Shown in pieces: positions 25,171 through 33,417 of a DNA stretch of 64,000 nt. Numbering within the stretch: the stretch's first letter is position 1; every line of letters begins with the position of its first letter. Source of the DNA: an uncultured Campylobacter sp. (GTDB taxonomy: Bacteria; Campylobacterota; Campylobacteria; Campylobacterales; Campylobacteraceae); the NCBI RefSeq assembly GCF_937981295.1, contig NZ_CALJPC010000002.1, positions 1 through 64,000 on the forward strand. The letters run 5' to 3'. A program made the position numbers and the translations under genes. Under the pieces are notes generated by a model. It was not told the origin of the DNA. It ran no database searches and saw only the letters and a program-made list of their open reading frames with translations.

Positions 25171-26789
25171 GCAAACTTCCTATAAATTTTATATGCCGCG
25201 ATCTTTGGTAGCGCCAAAAGCGCTAGCACTTTATTTGCCGCGGCAATTTTTTTAAGCCTAGCAGCGATGAAATCATCACAATCAAAATGCGTAGCGCTAT
25301 ATCGCTGGATCTGAAGCTTCTGGCGCAAGATGTAACGCTTAAGCGGGTTTTTCGCGCCATAGAAAATTTCGTTTTTGCACTCCACCTGGCTTTGCTGCGA
25401 GCGCTGCACCTCTGCTGCGGATATCCGCTCGCAAAAAATCGCCTCGCGTGCCTGCTTCGTAGGCTGCGAAAACAGCGCGTCGATCTGAGCTGTGCGCGTA
25501 ATTACGAGCGACGTGCCGCGCCACTCGCTCATTTCGCTTTGCAGCCACGCATCCATCAGTACGACGTCGGCGCATTTAGCAAAAACGTCGGTGCAGGCGT
25601 TGCACGCAAGTGGGGTAAAAGCGCGCGAACTCCAGTACGCAAAGGCGCTACTACTGCGATCGTCTATCGCCTCGCTGCCGTCTATAGCGCGGAATTTAAA
25701 GCCAAAGCTCATCGCGCTTTTGCCCGCGATTTTATATCTGTAATTAACTGCCGTGAGCTGCTTACGCTCTTTAAACGCAAGATCTGCCAGCTTATGCGTA
25801 AAAGCAGCACCCTTGCCCTGTCCGCAAACCAGCCCAATAATAAAGCTTATGCGGGATTTAAGGCGCGGATTTTTACTCGCAGCAAGCCTTAAGGCCTTGG
25901 CAAAACACGGCAGCGCGCTAATCGCGTATCTACCCTCACGGCGCGACATCTCCTTTAGCACTGCTTCAAGCGTGAGCGGATAGTAAGCGGACGAGCGCGC
26001 ACGAGTAAGCTCACCAGCATTTTTTATCACGCTAAATTTAAATAGCGGCGCGGAATTTTCGCCCGCATAATTTCGCGCGTTTTTGGAATTCTCGCAAGCA
26101 AAATTCTGCGTTGATACGGAATTTTTACAAGAAGCTTTAGAATTCTGCGTGGAAATTTTATTTGTAAAATTTTGCGCGGAATTCTGTGTAAAATTTTCGC
26201 AAAAGGAATTTTGTGTACTCGTAAAATTTATAGAATCATCATCCGCTAAATTCTGCGTTAAATTCGGAATTGCGAAATTCTGCTCGGAATTTTTGGTTGC
26301 GGAATTTTGCAAATTCTGCGCCTGCGCTAAATTATTGCAGGCAGAAAAACCGCACTTGTGATTTTGGGCTATAAAATCCCCCTCGTCCGCAGGCACGGCG
26401 CAAATCGCGTAATCTATGAGCCCGCGCGCAAAAAGCTCGCGAAAAATATAATCTCCCGCACCGCCGCTTGCACTGCTTAGGCGCTGCGCTTCATCTTTTT
26501 TGTAGAATTTGTAAGTGGCTAAAAACCTGCCAAAATCAGGGCTAAAGCTTTCCAGCTCTGCGTATGATTTAGAATTTAGCTCATTTTCAAGTGTATCTTT
26601 TTCGTAAAACGGGCAGACTTTTAGACAAATATCACATTTGTCGCGGCACCCTTCGCCCTCCTCAGGCGCGTAAAATCCATTGCCTCCAAGCCGCATTTTT
26701 AGCACGCTAAAAGGGCAGCTGCTCGCGCAGACGCCGCAGCCGATACAGCGGTCTTTCGTAACCACTTCGCTAATTACATTGAAGCTCAA
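25167..26789 (-). CDS. Coenzyme F420 hydrogenase/dehydrogenase beta-subunit family Fe-S protein with insertion
   Basis: Two 4Fe-4S clusters are visible at the N-terminus: CIGCGVCASSCPF (residues 15-27) and CRDKCDICLKVCPF (48-61). The FrhB-like body has SASGGAGDYIFRELF, RSSAYYPLTLEAVL, ALPCFAKALR, GLVCGQGKG and ACNACTDVFAKCADVVLMD. Proteins of this kind next to pyruvyl transferases are common in polysaccharide loci; their reaction is not well established. Residues about 142-248 are an Asn/Gln/Ser-rich insertion (QNSATKNSEQNF type) inside the domain. The TTG start overlaps the flippase stop by 4 bases. 540 residues, about 100 more than usual because of the insertion. Confidence 0.85.
   Translation of the reverse strand: MSFNVISEVVTKDRCIGCGVCASSCPFSVLKMRLGGNGFYAPEEGEGCRDKCDICLKVCPFYEKDTLENELNSKSYAELESFSPDFGRFLATYKFYKKDEAQRLSSASGGAGDYIFRELFARGLIDYAICAVPADEGDFIAQNHKCGFSACNNLAQAQNLQNSATKNSEQNFAIPNLTQNLADDDSINFTSTQNSFCENFTQNSAQNFTNKISTQNSKASCKNSVSTQNFACENSKNARNYAGENSAPLFKFSVIKNAGELTRARSSAYYPLTLEAVLKEMSRREGRYAISALPCFAKALRLAASKNPRLKSRISFIIGLVCGQGKGAAFTHKLADLAFKERKQLTAVNYRYKIAGKSAMSFGFKFRAIDGSEAIDDRSSSAFAYWSSRAFTPLACNACTDVFAKCADVVLMDAWLQSEMSEWRGTSLVITRTAQIDALFSQPTKQAREAIFCERISAAEVQRSQQSQVECKNEIFYGAKNPLKRYILRQKLQIQRYSATHFDCDDFIAARLKKIAAANKVLALLALPKIAAYKIYRKFA
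26046..26366 (-). repeat. QNS/KNS low-complexity insertion in the F420-dehydrogenase-beta-like gene
   Basis: About 107 codons made of irregular AAATTCTGC/AAATTCCGC words on the coding strand (GCGGAATTTT on the plus strand) at in-frame spacing. Sequence on both sides aligns with the family without a gap, so the tract is an insertion. Confidence 0.65.
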
Positions 26790-28324
26790 GCCCGCCTCCT
26801 TATCTTAGCTGCAATGCCGCCAAAAATCGCGCGCTCATAGTCGTTCATCGTCCAAAAATATGCGCTTAGCACAAACATAGCCGAATAAAGCCCGCCGCAA
26901 ATTAGCAAAAAGCTCACTCCGTGCAAGTCTAGTGCGTAATTTATCGCTAGACTTACTGCGATTGCGGGAGCAAATTTTACTACCATCGCGCCGATATTTC
27001 GCCAAAATTTAGCGATGTCAAGTCCGATTACACGAGCATAGTAGATATTCATCACGCAGATATTTAGCAAGGTGATCGCAAAAGCCGTACCGCACGCAGC
27101 GCCCACGCCTCCGTAAGCCTTAGCTAGCGGGATAGAAATAGCGATGTTTACGAGCGTGACGCAAAACGCAGCGATTGAGCGAAATTTGACTTTGTTTTTT
27201 GCCTGAAGCACTGCTAGGCCTAAATTTTGAATCAACGGCACGCTTACTGGAAGCACCAAAATAAGCGCGATTGCGTATGAAATTTCATAATTTGCGCCAG
27301 CCCATAGCACGATAAACTCCCGTCCAAAAATCACCAAAAGCGACGCGATAAAAAATATCACGTAAAATTGCAGCCTGCCTATTTTGATAAATTCCGCGCT
27401 AAGCTCGGAATCGGTGGAGTTGGCAGAGACCATTTTGGCGATTTTAGGAAGCATTACGCCGCTAATGGTGAGCGAAAGCGTGACGAAAGTGGCATTTATC
27501 GTGCTTGCTACGGCATACGTGGAGACCACTGTAGCGCCTGCTACAGCGCCTAAGATAAAATTATCGACATTCCAGTTTACTTGATCGACTACGATGCCTA
27601 AAAATATAAAAAACGAGTAGCCAAAAATTTGCTTAAGCGTGGGGGCGTCGAAATTTCGCACGCTTATCACGGGCGAGACTTTACGCTTGCAGTAGATGAA
27701 ATCTGCCGCGACGCAGATTAAATTTACCGCCGTAGCGATGATTACGATCGCGATAGCCTTATATCCCAAAAGTAGCGCAGGCACCGCAGCTAGCGGCAGA
27801 GCGATCGTACGAAAGATCCCAATTAGCTTGATAAATACGAAATTCTCATGCGCCGTAAGGATCGACGAATAGATGCTAAAAGGAAAACTAATCGCTAAAT
27901 TTGCAGTTAGTAGCATTAGCATAATGCAAATTTCGCCCATCTCACTAGTACTTAGCTTAGCGCCAAAAATCGCGTGCAGATTAGCTAGCAGCGCAGCTCC
28001 TGCAAGCACGATCACCGCGCTCATTACCAAATACACGCTAAAAATCGTGCCGTGCAGCTTATGCATGCGCTCCACTTCGCCGCTTGAGACGTATTTGGCG
28101 GTATAGACCGTCACGGCGTTACCAAAGCCTAAATCCAAAATCGCCAAATAGCCGATAACGCTGCTCGCTAAAGAATATAGCCCAAACTCGCTCTGCCCCA
28201 GCGCCCGCAGAAAAAACGGCGTATAAACCAAAGTAAGTATCGTAGAAACAAAGATATTCACATACGATAGCACGACGCCGAGCTTACGCTGCGCGGCTTC
28301 GGGGGCGTTTAGAATTTTAAGCAA
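26786..28324 (-). CDS. Wzx-type polysaccharide flippase (MOP superfamily)
   Basis: 512-residue membrane protein with about 12-14 hydrophobic helices. Its N-terminus VNIFVSTILTLVYTPFFLRALGQSEFGLYSL is typical of O-antigen/teichoic-acid flippases of the MATE/MOP superfamily. The TTG start is supported by AAGGAAG 6 bases upstream. It takes the place, next to galE, where C. jejuni has the ABC flippase pglK. It therefore probably moves the lipid-linked glycan across the inner membrane, or a second pyruvylated polymer. Start and end overlap its neighbours' operon closely (ATGA at the 3' side). Confidence 0.9.
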   Translation of the reverse strand: MLKILNAPEAAQRKLGVVLSYVNIFVSTILTLVYTPFFLRALGQSEFGLYSLASSVIGYLAILDLGFGNAVTVYTAKYVSSGEVERMHKLHGTIFSVYLVMSAVIVLAGAALLANLHAIFGAKLSTSEMGEICIMLMLLTANLAISFPFSIYSSILTAHENFVFIKLIGIFRTIALPLAAVPALLLGYKAIAIVIIATAVNLICVAADFIYCKRKVSPVISVRNFDAPTLKQIFGYSFFIFLGIVVDQVNWNVDNFILGAVAGATVVSTYAVASTINATFVTLSLTISGVMLPKIAKMVSANSTDSELSAEFIKIGRLQFYVIFFIASLLVIFGREFIVLWAGANYEISYAIALILVLPVSVPLIQNLGLAVLQAKNKVKFRSIAAFCVTLVNIAISIPLAKAYGGVGAACGTAFAITLLNICVMNIYYARVIGLDIAKFWRNIGAMVVKFAPAIAVSLAINYALDLHGVSFLLICGGLYSAMFVLSAYFWTMNDYERAIFGGIAAKIRRRA

Positions 28325-28405
28325 ACAAGGCTTCCTTTTGCTCGCCGCTATTAAACGCGGCGGAGTAAAATTTTAAAATTTCAAATCGCACTTTCACGCT
28401 AGAAC

Positions 28406-29395
28406 CTAGAGCTTCTTTTCCCAATTAAGCGCGCTTAGGATGATCTCATCCAGGCTCTCGTGCTCAGGCTGCCAAGAGGTTTTGGTGCGAATTTTATCCG
28501 CATTTGAGATGAGGCAGGCAGGATCGCCCGCTCTGCGCGGAGCGATCTGCACTTTAAAATCCACGCCGCTTACTTTTTTAGCTTCATTAACGACCTCTTT
28601 TACGCTAAAGCCCGTGCCATATCCTACGTTAAAGACCGCGCTGTCGTTACTTTGCAGATAATCAAGCACCGCCAGATGCGCGCTTGCGAGATCCTCTACG
28701 TGGATGTAGTCGCGTATGCAGGTGCCGTCTTTGGTGTCGTAATCATCGCCGAAAATGCTCATCTTATCGCGCTTACCGACGATCGTTTGGGTCGCAACCT
28801 TAATTAGATGCGTCGCGTTCGGATAGTTTTGCCCGATCGTGCCGTCGCTAGCCGCACCTGCAACGTTGAAGTAGCGCAAAATTCCATATTTAAAATTCGG
28901 ATTTGCCGCCGCCGCGTCTTTTAGCACCCACTCGACCATCAGCTTGCTTCTGCCGTACGGATTGATCGGATTTTGCGGAGTTTCCTCGCTTACTTGCGGG
29001 ATATCCGGCTCGCCGTAGGTCGCCGCAGTGGAGCTAAATATGAAATCTTTCACGCCGTATTTGTTCGCAAGCGCGATCAAATTCATCGCGTTGGCGGTGT
29101 TGTTTAGATAGTATTTTAGCGGATTTTGCGTGCTTTCAAAAACCTCGATAAACGCTGCAAAATGAATGATCGCATCAAACTTCTCGCGCTTAAAAAGCTC
29201 CTCGATTGCGGGGGTGTTTTCTAGGCTTTCCTGTACGAACTCAAACTCGCCCACGTCGCGAAGCGCCTCGATCGCTCGCATAGAGCCTTTGCAAAGATTA
29301 TCCAGTATGACGACGTCGTGGCGGTTCGCTTCTAAAAGCGCTTTTGCGACGTGGCTGCCGATGTATCCCGCGCCGCCTGTGATTAAAATTTTCAT
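28406..29395 (-). CDS. galE: UDP-GlcNAc/Glc 4-epimerase
   Basis: Provides UDP-GalNAc (and UDP-Gal) for the glycan; in C. jejuni the gene at this place is galE/gne. NAD-binding GGAGYIGSHVAKALL at the N-terminus, catalytic YGRSK in NPYGRSKLMVEW, and VFNVGYGTGFSVKEVV near the end. 329 residues. AAGGAGAATAG precedes the ATG. It is probably the first gene of the pgl transcription unit, since the ligase gene upstream on the same strand ends 52 bases before it. Confidence 0.94.
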   Translation of the reverse strand: MKILITGGAGYIGSHVAKALLEANRHDVVILDNLCKGSMRAIEALRDVGEFEFVQESLENTPAIEELFKREKFDAIIHFAAFIEVFESTQNPLKYYLNNTANAMNLIALANKYGVKDFIFSSTAATYGEPDIPQVSEETPQNPINPYGRSKLMVEWVLKDAAAANPNFKYGILRYFNVAGAASDGTIGQNYPNATHLIKVATQTIVGKRDKMSIFGDDYDTKDGTCIRDYIHVEDLASAHLAVLDYLQSNDSAVFNVGYGTGFSVKEVVNEAKKVSGVDFKVQIAPRRAGDPACLISNADKIRTKTSWQPEHESLDEIILSALNWEKKL

Positions 29396-29447
29396 CTATT
29401 CTCCTTCGGATCAAATTTATCAAAATACGCGATTATAGCCCCTTAGA

Positions 29448-30302
29448 TTAAATCGCTGGTCGCACGCGCAAAAATACGGGGAAGCGCGGCTTTTTCTCGC
29501 GGGTTAGGTTTTGGTATTGATAGGTGATGATCGTGCCCACCTTAGGCGGATTTGCCCGCATTTCGTCGCTAAAGCCCGTGCCTACTTTAAATTTCGCCCC
29601 GCTACGTAGATCCACGCAGCTAAGCGAGCCCATCTTGCCTTCGTTTTTGCCGTAGCCGGGGTTGATTTTTACGACCTTGCAATCGCTATCGTGCATCTTT
29701 TTGTATTTTAAAATTTTATCGCTGCGCCCGCTCTCATAAAGCGCGTTTGGATCGCGCAGCACGACCCCCTCGCCGCCTGCTGCGATGACGCGATCGAAAT
29801 ACGCCTGCACGTCGGCGTGCGTGCTTACCGGAGTTTGCTGCACGATGAGTAAATTTTGCGCGCCGCTTGAGGCGATAAAATTTCTTAAAATTTCCATCTT
29901 CGCGCTTAAGTTTTTCTGCTCCTTCGGTAGGTCAAACGCATAAAATTTCACCCTGCTCCACCGCTCATCGGGAACGCTTGCCGATACTATCGAGACAAGC
30001 TGCTCAAACTCTCCGCGCGCCGTGTATAGCTCGCCGTCCACAAAAAACGGCGGAAAGCCCGCGCTCCAGCCCTCGGGAGCGTTTATGATCTTACCGCGTC
30101 TGGAGCGCAGATTACGCCCGTCCCAGATCGCACGCACGCCGTCTAGCTTCTCGCTAACGACCCAGCCCGTGATATTCATGCCCGGGACATATTCTTTAAG
30201 CAGCATCGGTTTAAATTTAGCCTCGTCCGCGACCGCGCCGCAGAGCAAAAACAGCGCACCCAAAACCGCGCCTTTTAAAATTTTAAAAATTTCACTTCGC
30301 AT
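29448..30302 (-). CDS. Periplasmic-type ATP-dependent DNA ligase (LigE-like)
   Basis: 284 residues. A signal peptide (ILKGAVLGALFLLCGAVADE) is followed by a minimal adenylation domain with the nucleotidyl-lysine in SEKLDGVRA (Lys52). Further motifs are FFVDGELY, FYAFDLP, EGVVLRDP and ILKYKKMHD, then an OB-fold region (GYGKNEGKMGSL). It seals nicks using ATP, and the signal peptide predicts export, as proposed for Lig E proteins of naturally competent Gram-negatives. Overlaps the end of the upstream exonuclease gene by 11 bases. A role in processing incoming DNA is a reasonable guess only. Confidence 0.9.
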   Translation of the reverse strand: MRSEIFKILKGAVLGALFLLCGAVADEAKFKPMLLKEYVPGMNITGWVVSEKLDGVRAIWDGRNLRSRRGKIINAPEGWSAGFPPFFVDGELYTARGEFEQLVSIVSASVPDERWSRVKFYAFDLPKEQKNLSAKMEILRNFIASSGAQNLLIVQQTPVSTHADVQAYFDRVIAAGGEGVVLRDPNALYESGRSDKILKYKKMHDSDCKVVKINPGYGKNEGKMGSLSCVDLRSGAKFKVGTGFSDEMRANPPKVGTIITYQYQNLTREKKPRFPVFLRVRPAI

Positions 30303-31656
30303 ATGCCGCTAGCTCCCTTTCTATAAAGTCGCAAAAAACGGGCGTGTAGCTCATGCCCGCGCACTCTTTTTGCAAAAATTCGCCCATCACCGCGATATAA
30401 TTCAGATAGTCGTCCTTGGTGATCTTACCGCGCAAAAGCTCGTATTTTAAAAACAGCCAGTAGGTGTTAAGCACGTCGGATCTGCAGTACTCGTCGATCT
30501 TGACCTGCTCGCCGCCGTAATACAGCTGCAGGACCTGATCTCCGTGCACGTCGTATTTGCCGGGAAGGCCCACGCTGGCGCAGATATGATCGAGCTTGAG
30601 CCCGCGAACGGCGCCAAAATCGCTGATGTGATCGAGCAGATCCAGATGAAACCGCCCGTCGTAGCGGCTGCGGTAGTTCTCCCATTTGCTCTTGTTATTA
30701 TCGCGATCGTTCGTCTCAAAATACGCCGCGGCGCTTAGATCGTAACACATCGCGCGCGCCATAATCATCGGCAGATCGAACCCGCGCCCGTTGAAGCTCA
30801 CGAGCCGCGGATTACGGCGGTTGATGAAATTCAAAAATTTTGCGATTTTATCGCACTCGCTCTCGCCATCAAGCGTCGAGACGCGCAAAAACCTGCCGAA
30901 TCCGTCCGCCATCACGGCGCTAATGCTAACGACGCGGTGGAAGCAGACGGGCAGGAATTCGCTGCCGGTTTTTTCTTTGAAAATCTCCATCGCCCTAAGC
31001 GAGAGCAATTTGTGGTTTAAAATTTTGCTTTTATCTGCGTTAAAGATCGGCTGCTCGCCGTAAATTTTAAAATTTAGCGCGTTTAACGCGAGATCTTGCA
31101 CGGAATTTGAAGCCAGATTTTCGCTATTTGAGCTTTCGGATGCGGAGCTTTGTAGCATAGAGCTTTCAGCCGCGAAATTCTGAGGCGCGGGGCTTCGGAG
31201 CGCGGAATTTTCTACCTCGGCGCCCTGTGCTGCGGAGCTTTGAGGCGCCGTATCGTCGTAGGTTAAATTTAGCGATGCGGAATTTTTGAGCGCCGTATTT
31301 TGCGACATAGAATTTTCGCTCGTAAAATTTCCCTGCGCAGGATTTTCAGCGGAATTTTCACTGGCGAAGCTTTGAAGTGCAGCATCTTGTTGCGTAAAAT
31401 TTTGAAGCGCGGAATTTTGCTCGAAATTTTCTATTTTAAAATTCTGCTCCGCCGAATTTACAGCAAAATTTAAAGACGCGTTTTGTTTCTCACCGCCGAT
31501 CTTTTGCGAGAGCTGCGCGTTAAGAAGCTTTGCAAAGCTTTTTTTATCGAAAGGCTCGAAGCAGCTCGCGATCGCATCCTCATCCAGCACCCGCACCAGC
31601 GCCGCTACGTCGGGGATCGTCTCGCAGTCGAATACGCAGATATAATCCTTTTTCAT
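30292..31656 (-). CDS. Predicted 3'-5' exonuclease of the PolB-exonuclease type, with large insertion
   Basis: DEDD-family exonuclease (DNA_pol_B_exo2 type). Metal ligands are visible in VFDCETIPD (Asp10, Glu12), LVSFNGRGFDLPMIM and the late YCRSDVLNTYW (DEDDy spacing not checked). YGGEQVKIDEYC lies between the last two. Residues about 57-186 are a Ser/Ala/Asn/Gln-rich insertion that has no place in the fold. Without it the protein would be about 320 residues. It overlaps the exported ligase gene; a hairpin (31670-31685) lies just upstream of its AAAGGAG ribosome-binding site. Confidence 0.85.
   Translation of the reverse strand: MKKDYICVFDCETIPDVAALVRVLDEDAIASCFEPFDKKSFAKLLNAQLSQKIGGEKQNASLNFAVNSAEQNFKIENFEQNSALQNFTQQDAALQSFASENSAENPAQGNFTSENSMSQNTALKNSASLNLTYDDTAPQSSAAQGAEVENSALRSPAPQNFAAESSMLQSSASESSNSENLASNSVQDLALNALNFKIYGEQPIFNADKSKILNHKLLSLRAMEIFKEKTGSEFLPVCFHRVVSISAVMADGFGRFLRVSTLDGESECDKIAKFLNFINRRNPRLVSFNGRGFDLPMIMARAMCYDLSAAAYFETNDRDNNKSKWENYRSRYDGRFHLDLLDHISDFGAVRGLKLDHICASVGLPGKYDVHGDQVLQLYYGGEQVKIDEYCRSDVLNTYWLFLKYELLRGKITKDDYLNYIAVMGEFLQKECAGMSYTPVFCDFIERELAAYAK
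31099..31488 (-). repeat. Low-complexity insertion in the exonuclease gene
   Basis: About 130 codons of ENSA/QNFA/QSSA type repeats. On the plus strand the recurring words are GCGGAATTTT and GCGGAGCTTT, so the unit drifts between KNS-like and QSS-like peptides while staying in frame. Confidence 0.65.
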
Positions 31657-31669
31657 TAAGCTCCTTTAT

Positions 31670-31690
31670 AGCGGTTTTTACCGCTTTTTT
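31670..31690. promoter_or_regulatory. Hairpin in the leader of the exonuclease-ligase operon
   Basis: AGCGGT (31670-31675) pairs with ACCGCT (31680-31685). Read on the plus strand it ends in TTTTTT like a terminator; read on the minus strand it sits directly upstream of the exonuclease ribosome-binding site. A competing pairing of CCGCTTTTTT with AAAAACGG (31681-31699) is possible. The remaining 31700-31909 spacer shows no gene. Confidence 0.35.
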
Positions 31691-31909
31691 CAAAAACGGC
31701 TCCGAAACAATCCTCTATCTTCATGCCGTTTTTATGTACGCGCCTAATAGAGCTCCTCGCTCATCCGAGGTTTTCATCGCCGCTTCCAATCTTAAAATTT
31801 TACGCTGCCGCATTTTCGCAACAAAAAGGGGTGCGCGGAGGCGCGGCAAATTTCACTACCTCTCGCCGCGACGCAATTACCGTGAGCAAAAGCGCGCCGG
31901 TCGTTAAAT

Positions 31910-32254
31910 TTATCTTTCGATCAAGCGCTTGATATCGGGTAAAAGCTCGCCGGGTGCCTCGCAAATCCTGCTTCGCAGCACGCTAAAATCGCCGCAGTAA
32001 TCGCCCAGAAGCTGCAAAATATCGTCTCTGATGGCTTGCGAGCGTTCGCTCAGAAGCAGCTCCTGCAAAAGGGCGAAAATTTCGCTCTCATGCGCCAGCG
32101 TGCAGCCGTAGTAGGGATCAAGGTAATAATCTAGACACAACAAGAGCGAGGCTTTCTCGGCCTCATCATCACCTCGCAAAACGGCGGCGATGCCCTCTAT
32201 GCCGCCCTCTGCTATGGCTTTGTACCTAGCCTCGTAATAGACCGTGCGCGTCAA
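31910..32254 (-). CDS. Conserved-looking hypothetical protein after fabI
   Basis: Small soluble, probably all-helical protein (RTVYYEARYKAIAEGGIEGI, then LLCLDYYLDPYYG, then helices to the end); not recognised. The TTG at 32254 has AAAAAGGG at a good distance and follows the fabI stop. The longer frame from 32302 would overlap fabI by 25 bases. Tight spacing to fabI on the same strand suggests co-transcription. Confidence 0.6.
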   Translation of the reverse strand: MTRTVYYEARYKAIAEGGIEGIAAVLRGDDEAEKASLLLCLDYYLDPYYGCTLAHESEIFALLQELLLSERSQAIRDDILQLLGDYCGDFSVLRSRICEAPGELLPDIKRLIER

Positions 32255-32277
32255 ATTTTGCCCTTTTTGCACGCCGC

Positions 32278-33105
32278 TTATTCGGCCTTGGCCGCATCCC
32301 ACGCAAGGATCGTCTTACCTTCGGCGTCGGTCGCCACGTCGCCCATGCCCATGATGTTGTAGCCGCAGTCGACGTAGTGTACCTCGCCGGTCACGCCGCT
32401 AGCAAGGTCGCTGAGTAGATACATCGCGCTTTTGCCTACGTCTTGAGTCGTGACGTTGCGTTTAAGCGGCACGTTGATCTCGTTGTAGCGTAAAATCATC
32501 CTAAAGTCGCCTATTCCGCTTGCGGCAAGCGTTTTGATAGGACCAGCACTGATAGCATTTACGCGGATACCGCGCGCGCCAAGATCGTGAGCTAGGTAGC
32601 GCACGGAGCTTTCAAGAGCCGCTTTTGCGACGCCCATGACGTTGTAGTGAGGCACGAATTTCGGTCCGCCAAGATATGTGAGAGTAAGAACCGAGCCGCC
32701 CTCTTTTAGCACCGGCAGCACCGCGCGCGTGAGGCTTAGCAGCGAATACACGCTCGTGCCCATCGCGATATCAAAGGCTTCTTTTGTGGTGTTTACAAAC
32801 TCGCCCTCTAGCGCTTCTTTTGGTGCATAGGCTACCGCGTGCACGACGAAATCTATCTCGCCAAGATCCGCTTTAATACGATCCGCAAGGCCGTCTAAAT
32901 GGGCTTGGTTGTTTACGTCAAGCTCGTAGACGAATTTGCTGCCAAACTCCTCCGCGATCGGCTCTACGCGTTTTTTTAGCGCGTCGTTTAGGTAGGTAAA
33001 CGCCATCTGCGCACCCTGCGCGTGACAAGCTTCGGCGATGCCGTAAGCGATGGATTTGGCGTTAGCGATGCCGACGATGAGGCCTTTTTTTCCTTTTAAA
33101 ATCAT
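32278..33105 (-). CDS. fabI: Enoyl-[acyl-carrier-protein] reductase (NADH)
   Basis: Last reductive step of fatty acid elongation. SDR fold starting ILKGKKGLIVGIANAKSIAYG, a FabI-type nucleotide loop. The active site Tyr...Tyr...Lys is in VPHYNVMGVAKAALESSVRYLA, with RVNAISAGPIKTLAASGIG after it. 275 residues; strong ribosome-binding site GAAAGGAGAAATA. Confidence 0.95.
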   Translation of the reverse strand: MILKGKKGLIVGIANAKSIAYGIAEACHAQGAQMAFTYLNDALKKRVEPIAEEFGSKFVYELDVNNQAHLDGLADRIKADLGEIDFVVHAVAYAPKEALEGEFVNTTKEAFDIAMGTSVYSLLSLTRAVLPVLKEGGSVLTLTYLGGPKFVPHYNVMGVAKAALESSVRYLAHDLGARGIRVNAISAGPIKTLAASGIGDFRMILRYNEINVPLKRNVTTQDVGKSAMYLLSDLASGVTGEVHYVDCGYNIMGMGDVATDAEGKTILAWDAAKAE

Positions 33106-33185
33106 TATTTCTCCTTTCTATTTTTGCTTGGCTTTTTCTGCTTCGCAAGCTCGCAGCTGCAAGCAGAACTACTTATTCTGCGTTA

Positions 33186-33242
33186 AAATTTAAAAAATAA
33201 TGCTCACGAACCATATGTTCGCTCCGCTTATTTTTTAAATTT
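33186..33242. terminator. Long AT-rich inverted repeat between tpiA and fabI
   Basis: AAATTTAAAAAATAA (33186-33200) pairs perfectly with TTATTTTTTAAATTT (33228-33242). The loop is itself partly palindromic (GAACCATATGTTC). It lies in the 312-base spacer downstream of the gap-pgk-tpiA operon and upstream of fabI, so it may end the glycolytic transcript; as an exact palindrome it could act in both directions. No gene is seen in the spacer. Confidence 0.5.
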
Positions 33243-33417
33243 CGCCTTGACTAAGCGAAAAATCCTTCGCAATTTGAAACTTATAAAATTCGACGAAACG
33301 CCAAATTTGATAGCGGCAGTATCGCGAGATGGATTTTAATGTTGTGTAGAAATTTTAAGTCAAGACTAGGCGCGTAGCCTGTCGCGAACTTAAAATTTCA
33401 AACTCATTAAAAGATGC

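Noticed and set aside
26083..26361. Plus-strand open frame with CVEF/KFC repeats
   Set aside because: Shadow of the insertion in the Fe-S protein gene, for the same reason.
18693..31488. Asn-Ser-rich inserts as N-glycosylation acceptors of the local PglB
   Set aside because: The host proteins are mostly cytoplasmic enzymes or cytoplasmic tails, and most sites lack the acidic residue at -2 that Campylobacter PglB requires.
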